A DNA stretch of 5,648 nt from a bacterium. GTDB taxonomy: Bacteria > Bdellovibrionota_C > UBA2361 > SZUA-149. The stretch lies in assembly GCA_003230795.1 (NCBI GenBank), contig QIGM01000023.1, forward strand, positions 1 to 5,648, in the 5' to 3' direction. The stretch's first letter is position 1. Every line of letters begins with the position of its first letter. This document shows positions 1 through 5,629 of the stretch, piece after piece. The notes beneath the pieces were generated by a model, which searched no databases, was not told the origin of the DNA, and was given only the letters and a program-made list of their open reading frames with translations. A program made the translations under genes and the position numbers.

Positions 1-164
1 GTCGAAGAAGAGGAAGTTGAGGATGTCGAGGTAGAGCTTGATGAGGTAGTGCGGGAGGTTGGGTCAAGGTTGATATTCTCATCGCAACCCTGAAGGTTGC
101 TACCGCTGACTACGAGCATTACAAACACTAACTTGGCGATTATGAGGAGAGATTTTGTCTTCAT
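1..164 (-). CDS. Putative lipoprotein, 5' part only (runs off left edge)
   Basis: Seen: reading leftward from an ATG at 164-162, the frame stays open for 54 codons to the window edge. The product begins MKTKSLLIIAKLVFVMLVVS, a basic N-terminus followed by a hydrophobic core. A lipobox-like LQGC follows, giving a lipidated Cys at residue 27. The mature part starts CDENINLDPTS and then becomes almost pure Ser/Thr (about residues 36-54), a typical flexible linker between lipid anchor and domain. An AGGA ribosome site lies six bases upstream (plus-strand TCCT at 171-174) and supports this start. Asp at +2 after the Cys would retain the protein in the inner membrane if the E. coli Lol sorting rule applies. 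The functional domain lies outside the window, so no role can be given. The gene is divergent from the M16 operon. A competing plus-strand open frame over 1-93 is judged less likely. Confidence 0.72.
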   Translation of the reverse strand, partial: MKTKSLLIIAKLVFVMLVVSGSNLQGCDENINLDPTSRTTSSSSTSTSSTSSSS

Positions 165-170
165 TCAGAG

Positions 171-174
171 TCCT
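171..174 (-). promoter_or_regulatory. Ribosome binding site of the left-edge lipoprotein gene
   Basis: On the minus strand AGGA sits six bases before the ATG at 164-162. This is normal Shine-Dalgarno spacing and is one of the main reasons for preferring the minus-strand reading of the left edge. Confidence 0.5.
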
Positions 175-288
175 AGGCCGGAATAGGTTTTCCGTTTATT
201 TCTTAGCGTGTGCGACTCTGGGAGTGTACCAAGGCTGAGTTCTTACGTAAATACATATGAAGTTAGTCATTCTTGCTTTGCATCGGAA

Positions 289-318
289 TTGAGACACATT
301 AGCATGGCAGGATATTCA
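289..318 (+). promoter_or_regulatory. Candidate sigma70-type promoter for the M16 operon
   Basis: TTGAGA at 289-294 matches the -35 consensus in five of six bases. It is followed after 16 bases by GATATT (311-316) or after 18 by TATTCA (313-318), either of which is only a moderate -10. Transcription would start near 325, leaving a leader of about 55 bases before the M16 gene at 382. The rest of the 165-381 gap holds only small palindromes (TTACGTAA at 243-250, CATATG at 254-259). I found no convincing promoter for the divergent minus-strand gene. Confidence 0.3.
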
Positions 319-381
319 ATAGTCTATTAGTCTAGTGCGGTGTTTCACCTCCCTTGATTTGTCTTACCAGTATCAAACAGT

Positions 382-1920
382 ATGAGGCCTATGCCTAAGT
401 ATCTACGTATCCTTTTTCTGGCGCTTATCCTGCTCGCACAACCCGTGCTAGCTGAGCAGACCACTTCCTCCAGTATCAAAAAGCTTAGCGCCAGAGAGAT
501 TCTTAGTAGTCTCGCGGAGGGTGTTGAGCGTTTCACCTTAGAGAATGGTCTGAGGGTTGTGATTTTCCGACGAGAGCAGGCTCCCGTATTTACCGGGCAT
601 CTTTGGGTAAAGGTGGGTGGTGTGAACGAAGTGCCAGGCGAGACAGGAGTTTCTCACTTACTCGAGCACATGGCCTTTAAAGGTTCGAACACGATCGGCA
701 CCAAAGACTACGGGGAAGAAAAAGAGCTTCTTGAAGAATATGAGGAGCTAGTAACGAAGCTCATTGAGGTGGACGGCAAATCAGAGGCACTTTCCTCGCG
801 ACTTGCGGAACTCAAAGCTGAGCTTGAGAAGCTTTGGGTAAATAATGAGTTTTCTCTGATCTATCAGAAGCGAGGTTCGGTGGGGCTTAATGCCGCGACC
901 GGAAAGGACTACACCTACTATACGGTAAGTCTTCCCACTTCTGCCTTTGAGCTTTGGTGTTGGATGGAGTCAGACCGTTTGCTCAATCCAGTCTTTCGGC
1001 AATTCTACAAAGAGCGAGATGTTGTTCGTGAAGAGCGACGTATGCGAACAGATGATAACCCAGCGGGAAAGATGTACGAGACTCTGCTTTCGACTGCTTT
1101 CAGAAGCCATCCGAACCGGCTTCCGGTTATTGGTTGGCCCTCGGATGTTGCGCAGCTTCGCACTGAGGATATTAAAAGATTCTACGACACTTACTACCGG
1201 CCGGATAATATGGTGATCGGATTGGTTGGTGATATCGATGCTGCCGTTGCGAAGCCAATGTTGGAGAAGTATTTCGGCAGGGTTCCAGCAGTTAAAGGTC
1301 CACTTCCAAGCGTTCGAACTCGAGAGGAGAAGCAAGAAGGAGAGCGGACTGCGGTTGTTCGATTTGATGCAAAACCCAAGCTGGCAATGGCTTATCACAA
1401 GCCAGTCTATCCGAATAAGGATGATCTACAGTTTGCAGTTGTTCACTCGCTCCTCAGTGAAGGACGTTCTTCGATTCTCCGTCGGGAGCTGGTGCAGCAA
1501 AAGAAGCTCGCGACAAGCATTGCTACCTCGGAAGCTCCTGGTGAGCTGTTCCCATCACTTTTCTATGTTTGGGGTTCTCCCAGTGCCGGAGTATCAAACG
1601 ATACGCTTGTGATTGAAGTTCAGAAAATCCTAGATCGTTTGAAGCGTGAGCCAGTAAGTCAAAAGGATCTTGATGCAGCAAAGAAGCGAGTTCGAGTCGA
1701 CTTACTGAATAGTATGTCATCAAATTCTGGCTTAGCGCGGACGCTGGCACATTCTGAGTTACTTTGGGGCGATTGGAATGTGATGTTTGAAATGTATGAC
1801 GCGATACTTGCTACTACCGTTGAAGACGTGCAGCGACTAGCGAAGACTTATTTCCATGTTGATAATCGTACGGTTGTTCGGCTTGAGCGACCAGAAGCAA
1901 AAGAGAGCGAGAAAGAATAA
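382..1920 (+). CDS. M16 family zinc metallopeptidase, catalytic chain
   Basis: Secreted metallopeptidase of the insulinase/pitrilysin family (M16), expected to cleave peptides or unfolded proteins in the periplasm. Seen: an N-terminal signal peptide with a likely cleavage after PVLA (residue 24). The inverted zinc motif HLLEH is at residues 92-96, with His92 and His96 as ligands and Glu95 as catalytic base. The distal zinc ligand is most likely Glu218 in ERDVVREE (211-218). Between these lies an extra Glu/Leu/Lys-rich helical insert (about 108-160), so the motif spacing is roughly 120 residues against about 75 in typical members. A second M16 domain follows from about residue 325. Its LRRELVQQKKLATSI segment (366-380) has Val371 and Thr378 where active single-chain members carry the Arg/Tyr pair. 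At 512 residues it is of two-domain, half-enzyme size and should need a partner chain, which is the next gene (TAATG overlap). Start: ATG 382 has no clear ribosome site. ATG 391 has GAGG only three bases upstream, and either start leaves a good signal peptide. Confidence 0.93.
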   Translation: MRPMPKYLRILFLALILLAQPVLAEQTTSSSIKKLSAREILSSLAEGVERFTLENGLRVVIFRREQAPVFTGHLWVKVGGVNEVPGETGVSHLLEHMAFKGSNTIGTKDYGEEKELLEEYEELVTKLIEVDGKSEALSSRLAELKAELEKLWVNNEFSLIYQKRGSVGLNAATGKDYTYYTVSLPTSAFELWCWMESDRLLNPVFRQFYKERDVVREERRMRTDDNPAGKMYETLLSTAFRSHPNRLPVIGWPSDVAQLRTEDIKRFYDTYYRPDNMVIGLVGDIDAAVAKPMLEKYFGRVPAVKGPLPSVRTREEKQEGERTAVVRFDAKPKLAMAYHKPVYPNKDDLQFAVVHSLLSEGRSSILRRELVQQKKLATSIATSEAPGELFPSLFYVWGSPSAGVSNDTLVIEVQKILDRLKREPVSQKDLDAAKKRVRVDLLNSMSSNSGLARTLAHSELLWGDWNVMFEMYDAILATTVEDVQRLAKTYFHVDNRTVVRLERPEAKESEKE

Positions 1921-3371
1921 TGCGGTCAGTCCTTCGAACATTACTTGCACTTGTTGTGCTTATCTCCGTGGTTGCGTGCTCTACCATTCCTAACTCTCCT
2001 TACGGGCTTGGAAACGGTGACGTGGAGTTTGAAATTCCAAAGCCGGAGAGATGGAAGCTCGCTAATGGAATGAATGTTATTTATTACCACAATGACGAGA
2101 TTCCTCAGATTCGGGGGACGCTTTACTTTCCGGGCGGTGACCTTACTGATCCGACCGGTATAGCAGGTCTAGCGCAGGCCACCGGAAAGCAGATCCGGGG
2201 AGGTTCAATCAAGGGAATTAAACCCGACGATCTCGATAAGCGCTTGGATGATTTAGCGGCGTCGATTGAGTCTGGTTTTGGCGATGAGTACGGAACGGCC
2301 TCATTTTTCTCTCTCGAAGAGGACTTTGATGAGGTGTTCTCTCTCTTTACTGATGTGGTTCGACGTCCGGCCTTTAGTCAGGATCGACTCGCTCTCTGGA
2401 AGCGTTTGGCAGCGGATGGAATTCTGCGTCGTCGAGACAATCCTGGCACCATGGCTAGTATGGCCTTTGGTATGCTTCTTTTCGGAGAAGACAGTGCCTT
2501 CACGAAAGCTATCTCGAAGGAATCACTGAGTAAGATTACTCGAACGAATATGCGGGAGTTTCATAGTCGGTTTGTTCGTCCAGATGGTGCCTACCTTACG
2601 CTTTCTGGCTCACTGAGCCGTGAGCAAGTTGAAACGGCCATCAATGCCAAGTTTGCAGACTGGTCCCCCGGAACATTCAAGCGACCGTCTCTTCCTAGTG
2701 TCTCTCATGCGATAGTTCCAGGGATTTACGTTTTGGAGCGCGACTACGATCAGGCGACTATTCGATTAGGTCATCGCGGACCGTCTCGTCATAGTCCAGA
2801 TATCTACCCGATTAAGATCTACAATCATATGTTCGGCCACAGCGGATTCGGTAGTACTCTTTTTCGCGAGATTCGTTCCAAGCTTGGGCTTGCCTACTCA
2901 GTCTACGGCGGTCTTTGGCCGGGCGCAGTTGAGGGGCAGTTCATGGTCGGCATGGGAACTCGTGTTTCCGAGGCACCGAAGGCAATCGATCGCACGCTGG
3001 AGTTGACGAAAGAAAGTATTGACGAGTTGCCTGATGAGACTCGATTCAAGGCAGCCAAATCGGCGGTAACGAAAAGTTTTGTTTTTCGCTTTGCAGATCC
3101 AAGCTACATCGCTGACCGAACGGCGATGTTGGAGCTTTTGGGTTATCCGGACACCTACGATCAAGATTATCTGGAGAATATTCGCGGCGTAACTCCGTCT
3201 GCAGTAAAAGACGCCGGGCAGCGCTGGGTGCACCCCGAGGAGCTAGTCGTTGTGATTGTCGGCAGAGTCTCTGCAGAGGAGATTGCAGAGGCCTTTAAAG
3301 GCGAATTTGACGTATATCGCCTTGATTTTGATACAGCGCCAAAGATTGCCGGGAAGCTCACGCTAAAGTAG
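1920..3371 (+). CDS. M16 family non-catalytic partner chain, lipoprotein
   Basis: Second chain of a heterodimeric M16 peptidase. Seen: a signal peptide ending in the lipobox VVAC gives lipidated Cys20, and Ser at +2 predicts outer-membrane sorting by the E. coli rule. The N-terminal M16 domain aligns from about residue 44 (WKLANGMNVIYY). Where the zinc motif should be, it reads GLAQA (83-87), so both His and the Glu are gone and the chain cannot bind catalytic zinc. The C-terminal M16 domain keeps the substrate-binding pair in LFREIRSKLGLAYSVYGG, with Arg319 and Tyr326 spaced by seven as in insulin-degrading enzyme. Its length of 483 residues is normal for such a half. The ATG overlaps the stop of the catalytic gene by one base (TAATG), with GAG (1909-1911) eight bases upstream, so translational coupling and equal dosage are likely. 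Inference: this chain completes the active site and tethers the complex to a membrane. Confidence 0.9.
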   Translation: MRSVLRTLLALVVLISVVACSTIPNSPYGLGNGDVEFEIPKPERWKLANGMNVIYYHNDEIPQIRGTLYFPGGDLTDPTGIAGLAQATGKQIRGGSIKGIKPDDLDKRLDDLAASIESGFGDEYGTASFFSLEEDFDEVFSLFTDVVRRPAFSQDRLALWKRLAADGILRRRDNPGTMASMAFGMLLFGEDSAFTKAISKESLSKITRTNMREFHSRFVRPDGAYLTLSGSLSREQVETAINAKFADWSPGTFKRPSLPSVSHAIVPGIYVLERDYDQATIRLGHRGPSRHSPDIYPIKIYNHMFGHSGFGSTLFREIRSKLGLAYSVYGGLWPGAVEGQFMVGMGTRVSEAPKAIDRTLELTKESIDELPDETRFKAAKSAVTKSFVFRFADPSYIADRTAMLELLGYPDTYDQDYLENIRGVTPSAVKDAGQRWVHPEELVVVIVGRVSAEEIAEAFKGEFDVYRLDFDTAPKIAGKLTLK

Positions 3372-3398
3372 TTTCGATCAACGGGAGCCTTTCATTTC

Positions 3399-3429
3399 TT
3401 GAGACACTTCCTCGGGAGTAGGCTATACT
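3399..3429 (+). promoter_or_regulatory. Candidate promoter of the OmpA-like lipoprotein gene
   Basis: TTGAGA (3399-3404) and TATACT (3424-3429) each match the sigma70 boxes in five of six positions. The 19-base spacing is longer than ideal. Transcription would start near 3436, giving a leader of about 50 bases before the ATG at 3487. This suggests that the lipoprotein gene is transcribed separately from the M16 pair. I see no hairpin terminator between 3372 and 3399. Confidence 0.42.
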
Positions 3430-3486
3430 TCGATGGACTAGTTGAGAGTCAGCGCTTATTCCTCGTATCGAGAGACTTGAGATAAA

Positions 3487-4197
3487 ATGAAACGTAGTTT
3501 TGTCCTCATAGTAATTTTACTATCCTTGACCGTGTCAGCCTGTAGTCCTTTTTCTGCAGACCCGATACCTGGCCCTGATAAACAGGCAGTAGGCACATGG
3601 AAGGGAGTGGCGACTGGAGCTGGAGCGGGTGCGGCTATTGGAGCACAGCTTTCAGCCGGGACCGGTCCTGGTATCCTAGTCGGCTCGGGTTTTGGTGCCT
3701 TGTTCGGAATGTTTAGTGGTCTAGGAATTGATCTCCTAGAGGAAGACCAACTAAGGCGCCAGGATGAGCAAACACATCTCCGACAGGTGGCCTGGGTTCA
3801 AGAAGTTCTTTCAGAACATTACACTCGTCGACTTGAGCTACATCCGAATAGAGATATCTACCCTGCAGATTGGTTCTTTGAGAGCGATGCCAGCAAGCTA
3901 AAGCCGGAATCTAAAGTGCTAGTCAGAGAAATTGCCTATCTCACTCGCCGTCGTATGCCCTGGTCTAGAATCCTTGTTGCCGCCTATAACACCTCACGCG
4001 ATCCGAACTCGAGCTACGCCAATCATTTAACAAACAAGAGAGCAGAAGAAATAGCACTTTTGTTCGTGAAATATGGCATAGAACCGCGTCGAGTTCTCAC
4101 AAAATCCGTCATTACCACCGAGCCACTCCTAATTGATCCCTATGATTCCTCAAGTCGATATCGTCAGGCGATAGAGATCATTCCGCTTGATTACTAA
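3487..4197 (+). CDS. Lipoprotein with glycine zipper and OmpA-like C-terminal domain
   Basis: Likely an outer-envelope lipoprotein touching peptidoglycan. Seen: the signal peptide ends in lipobox VSAC (Cys19, then Ser, which predicts the outer membrane by the E. coli rule). Residues 40-80 are rich in small residues with repeated Gly/Ala spacing (GVATGAGAGAAIG, then GSGFGALFGMFSGLG), a glycine-zipper pattern that usually packs helices in or on a membrane. A charged helix spans about 84-115. Residues about 123-236 resemble an OmpA C-terminal domain: WFFESDASKLKPESKVLVREIA, split here as WFFESDAS and KLKPESKV at 129-143, then LTNKRAEEIALLFVKYGIEPRRV (181 onward, key residues Lys184, Arg185, Ala186, Gly197, Ile198), then RQAIEI near the end, where NRRVEI is usual. 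The Arg of the peptidoglycan-contacting pair is kept (Arg185). The TD motif is replaced by NTSRD. The ribosome site is weak (GAGA four bases before ATG). Some type IV secretion lipoproteins have this architecture, but no other secretion genes are visible. Confidence 0.7.
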   Translation: MKRSFVLIVILLSLTVSACSPFSADPIPGPDKQAVGTWKGVATGAGAGAAIGAQLSAGTGPGILVGSGFGALFGMFSGLGIDLLEEDQLRRQDEQTHLRQVAWVQEVLSEHYTRRLELHPNRDIYPADWFFESDASKLKPESKVLVREIAYLTRRRMPWSRILVAAYNTSRDPNSSYANHLTNKRAEEIALLFVKYGIEPRRVLTKSVITTEPLLIDPYDSSSRYRQAIEIIPLDY

Positions 4198-4199
4198 GG

Positions 4200-4221
4200 G
4201 GGACTGTTTTTCAACAGTCCC
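4200..4221 (+). terminator. Nine-base-pair stem-loop after the lipoprotein gene, possible terminator
   Basis: GGGACTGTT (4200-4208) pairs perfectly with AACAGTCCC (4213-4221) around a TTTC loop, starting three bases after the stop codon at 4195-4197. The stem is strong and well placed for ending or protecting the lipoprotein transcript. There is no run of T after the 3' arm on either strand; the only T-run is at the top of the hairpin. Intrinsic termination is therefore uncertain, and it may instead be an mRNA-stabilising or repeat-type hairpin. Confidence 0.4.
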
Positions 4222-4269
4222 TAAGGGCGGGGAGTAGGTTTAGACGCTACCATTGAGGCGAGTGATCCA

Positions 4270-5004
4270 TTGCAGAACTTTGTTCTAGTAATAGAAGAAT
4301 CTAAAGAAATAACGGAGCTTTGTGAGCAGGTTCTGGGTGAGATCCAGGCGAAGGTCGTCGTTGCGAAAGATGCGGTTTCGGCGAAAGGTATTCTCATTCA
4401 ATCTATACCAAGCGTGTTGATCTGTAGTTTGAAATTGGGCGATGTAGAGGATGCCGGATTTCGACTTTGCGAAGAATTGCAATCGCGTGAAGAATTCGCC
4501 CAAATCCCCATGCTGATCGTTGCTCAAGAGCTTCGCGATGGATATTCGAAGCGCGCCAGAGAAGTCGGCTTGCAGGGTTTGCTTTCATGGCCTCTTACGG
4601 AAGGTGATTTCCGTAGTGCCTTATCAGCGTATTTTTCCTTTGGCAGCTCCTTGCCCGGCCAGAGAGAATCGGAGTTCGGGGAATCCGAGTTTGAAGTAGA
4701 GTTCGAGGTGGAGGAGTCTACGCCTAAAGCGGCTCCAACTAAGAAACCCGAGCCGGCTGTAAAAGACGAGAAACTGGAACTCGCGCAGAAGCTTCTTGCC
4801 CAAGTGCTTCATGCGCTGAGAACAAGCGATTTGCTGAGCGTTGCGGAGTTGGAAGATGTGCCGCAGATCGTATTCGAGATGACTCGAGGTGTGTGTGGTG
4901 CACAGCAAACTGATTCACCTGCGAAAGGGGCAGAGCGAACGGAAGAAGGTGAGGAGCCGGAGACTAGTATGAACCTCGATAGTGTATTCGGTCTTAAAAA
5001 GTAG
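4270..5004 (+). CDS. Pseudo-receiver domain protein with Glu/Pro-rich linker
   Basis: Cytoplasmic protein of 244 residues. Residues 3-122 follow the response-regulator receiver pattern of alternating strands and helices: FVLVIEES, then VLICSLKLGD, then IPMLIVAQ, then GLLSWPLTEGDF. Every phosphorylation residue is changed: the acidic pair reads Glu9-Glu10, the phosphoacceptor Asp is Ser53, the switch Thr/Ser is Ala85 and the invariant Lys is Trp107. It should therefore not be a phosphorelay target and more likely works through protein contacts. Residues 133-150 alternate acidic and hydrophobic (EFGESEFEVEFEVEE) and 151-167 are Pro/Lys-rich. A helical segment lies at about 168-208 (key stretch LAQKLLAQVLHALRTSDLL), followed by an acidic tail ending NLDSVFGLKK. 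There is no DNA-binding or enzymatic output domain. The start is TTG. It is the only standard start near the first strand, since the upstream frame has no ATG, GTG or TTG before a stop at 4222, and GAGG lies at 4255-4258. The exact role is unknown. Confidence 0.75.
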   Translation: MQNFVLVIEESKEITELCEQVLGEIQAKVVVAKDAVSAKGILIQSIPSVLICSLKLGDVEDAGFRLCEELQSREEFAQIPMLIVAQELRDGYSKRAREVGLQGLLSWPLTEGDFRSALSAYFSFGSSLPGQRESEFGESEFEVEFEVEESTPKAAPTKKPEPAVKDEKLELAQKLLAQVLHALRTSDLLSVAELEDVPQIVFEMTRGVCGAQQTDSPAKGAERTEEGEEPETSMNLDSVFGLKK

Positions 5005-5218
5005 TCCGTTAGCGAGTAGTAATTTCAGGAGGTTGTCGCTCGAATCAGTTCCGTAGTAAATATATCACAATTACCGTATTCCTTGCGCTAATACCCTTGA
5101 ATCGCTGGTCTCGGAGAGGGAATCCTACTTACTGAACTCAAGAGGCGTAGAATCGTTGCAAAGCGCGTAACTGCGGTCTAGGATTTGAGTCTTACACGTT
5201 TAGATTTGGAGAGTGTTC
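5005..5218. other. Intergenic region without a clear element
   Basis: These 214 bases separate the pseudo-receiver gene from the small acidic protein gene. I see no hairpin terminator, tRNA or coding frame of note. A TAGAAT at 5148-5153 could be a -10 box for the downstream gene, but nothing like a -35 box lies 16-18 bases before it. A perfect AGGAGG at 5028-5033 has no start codon at usable distance. Confidence 0.4.
5208..5213 (+). promoter_or_regulatory. Ribosome binding site that sets the start at 5219
   Basis: GGAGAG (5208-5213) lies with its GGAG core seven bases before ATG 5219. The in-frame GTG at 5213 overlaps this motif and so cannot use it, which favours the ATG two codons downstream. 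Confidence 0.6.
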
Positions 5219-5629
5219 ATGAGTCAAGAATCAGCCGAAGAAGTAAAGAGCTTGAGCAAAGAAGAAGTTAAGTCATTTTTACTCGATATCGAGACTAAGG
5301 TGATTAATGCTGAGGGCGCGCATATGCACTCGGTTATCGCTCTTGATCAGTTACTTCGGCTTCCGAACATCGAATCGATCATGGACCAAGAGCTCAAAGA
5401 TCAAATGCATGATCTTTGGGTGAAGTTGAAATCTCACGGCATTCAGCTTGCCGATCCTCCACTCCTGTTTGGGCTTCCCAGTGATTTCCGTGCGGAAGAA
5501 GAGGAAATCATTATTGACGACGAGCCTGAAATTGAAATCGTTTCTCGAAGTGTTCCAGAGGACACTAAAGAGGAAGAGGAAAAGGAAGAAGACGAGTTAT
5601 TGGAGCACGAAGGTAAATTGCTCTCTTAG
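5219..5629 (+). CDS. Small protein of unknown function with acidic tail
   Basis: I do not recognise this 136-residue protein. It has no signal peptide or membrane segment, so it should be cytoplasmic. Residues about 3-75 look helical: a charged first helix (SKEEVKSFLLDIETKVINAE), then IALDQLLRLPNIESIM and DQELKDQMHDLWVKLKSHGI. A compact, hydrophobic and Pro-containing stretch, LADPPLLFGLPSDF (77-90), looks like the most constrained part. From residue 92 it is strongly acidic: EEEEIIIDDEPEIEIV (93-108) alternates acidic and hydrophobic residues, and 115-127 is nearly all Glu, Lys and Asp. The alternating patch resembles residues 139-149 of the pseudo-receiver protein upstream, a weak hint of related binding style. 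The coding case rests on the full-length frame, the good ribosome site and amphipathic helices. It is on the same strand as the genes before it but 214 bases from the nearest, so its own promoter is likely. The start at ATG 5219 is preferred over GTG 5213. Confidence 0.72.
   Translation: MSQESAEEVKSLSKEEVKSFLLDIETKVINAEGAHMHSVIALDQLLRLPNIESIMDQELKDQMHDLWVKLKSHGIQLADPPLLFGLPSDFRAEEEEIIIDDEPEIEIVSRSVPEDTKEEEEKEEDELLEHEGKLLS

Noticed and set aside
1..93. Plus-strand open frame ending in TGA at 91-93, reading as an acidic C-terminal tail (VEEEEVEDVEVELDEVV)
   Set aside because: The opposite strand over the same bases gives a complete lipoprotein start with lipobox and ribosome site. The acidic plus frame is what a Ser/Thr-rich minus-strand linker looks like in complement. 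It cannot be fully excluded without the sequence to the left.
970..1398. Long minus-strand open frame of 142 codons inside the catalytic M16 gene
   Set aside because: It lies entirely within a well-supported peptidase gene on the other strand, has no family resemblance and no ribosome site. It is a shadow frame.
2898..3233. Minus-strand open frame of 111 codons inside the second M16 gene
   Set aside because: It overlaps the conserved C-terminal M16 domain. Its composition is Cys/Arg/Leu-rich without domain signs, typical of an antisense shadow.
3487..4197. Type IVB secretion (Dot/Icm) lipoprotein
   Set aside because: The lipoprotein plus OmpA-like layout is compatible, but no other secretion gene is present and the similarity is only architectural.
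4270..4640. A working two-component response regulator
   Set aside because: The fold pattern fits, but phosphoacceptor Asp, acidic pair, Thr/Ser and Lys are all replaced, and there is no output domain or partner kinase in the window.
5028..5043. Perfect AGGAGG suggesting a small gene in the 5005-5218 gap
   Set aside because: No ATG, GTG or TTG lies 5-10 bases downstream. The only TTG directly abuts the motif, so no translatable start exists.
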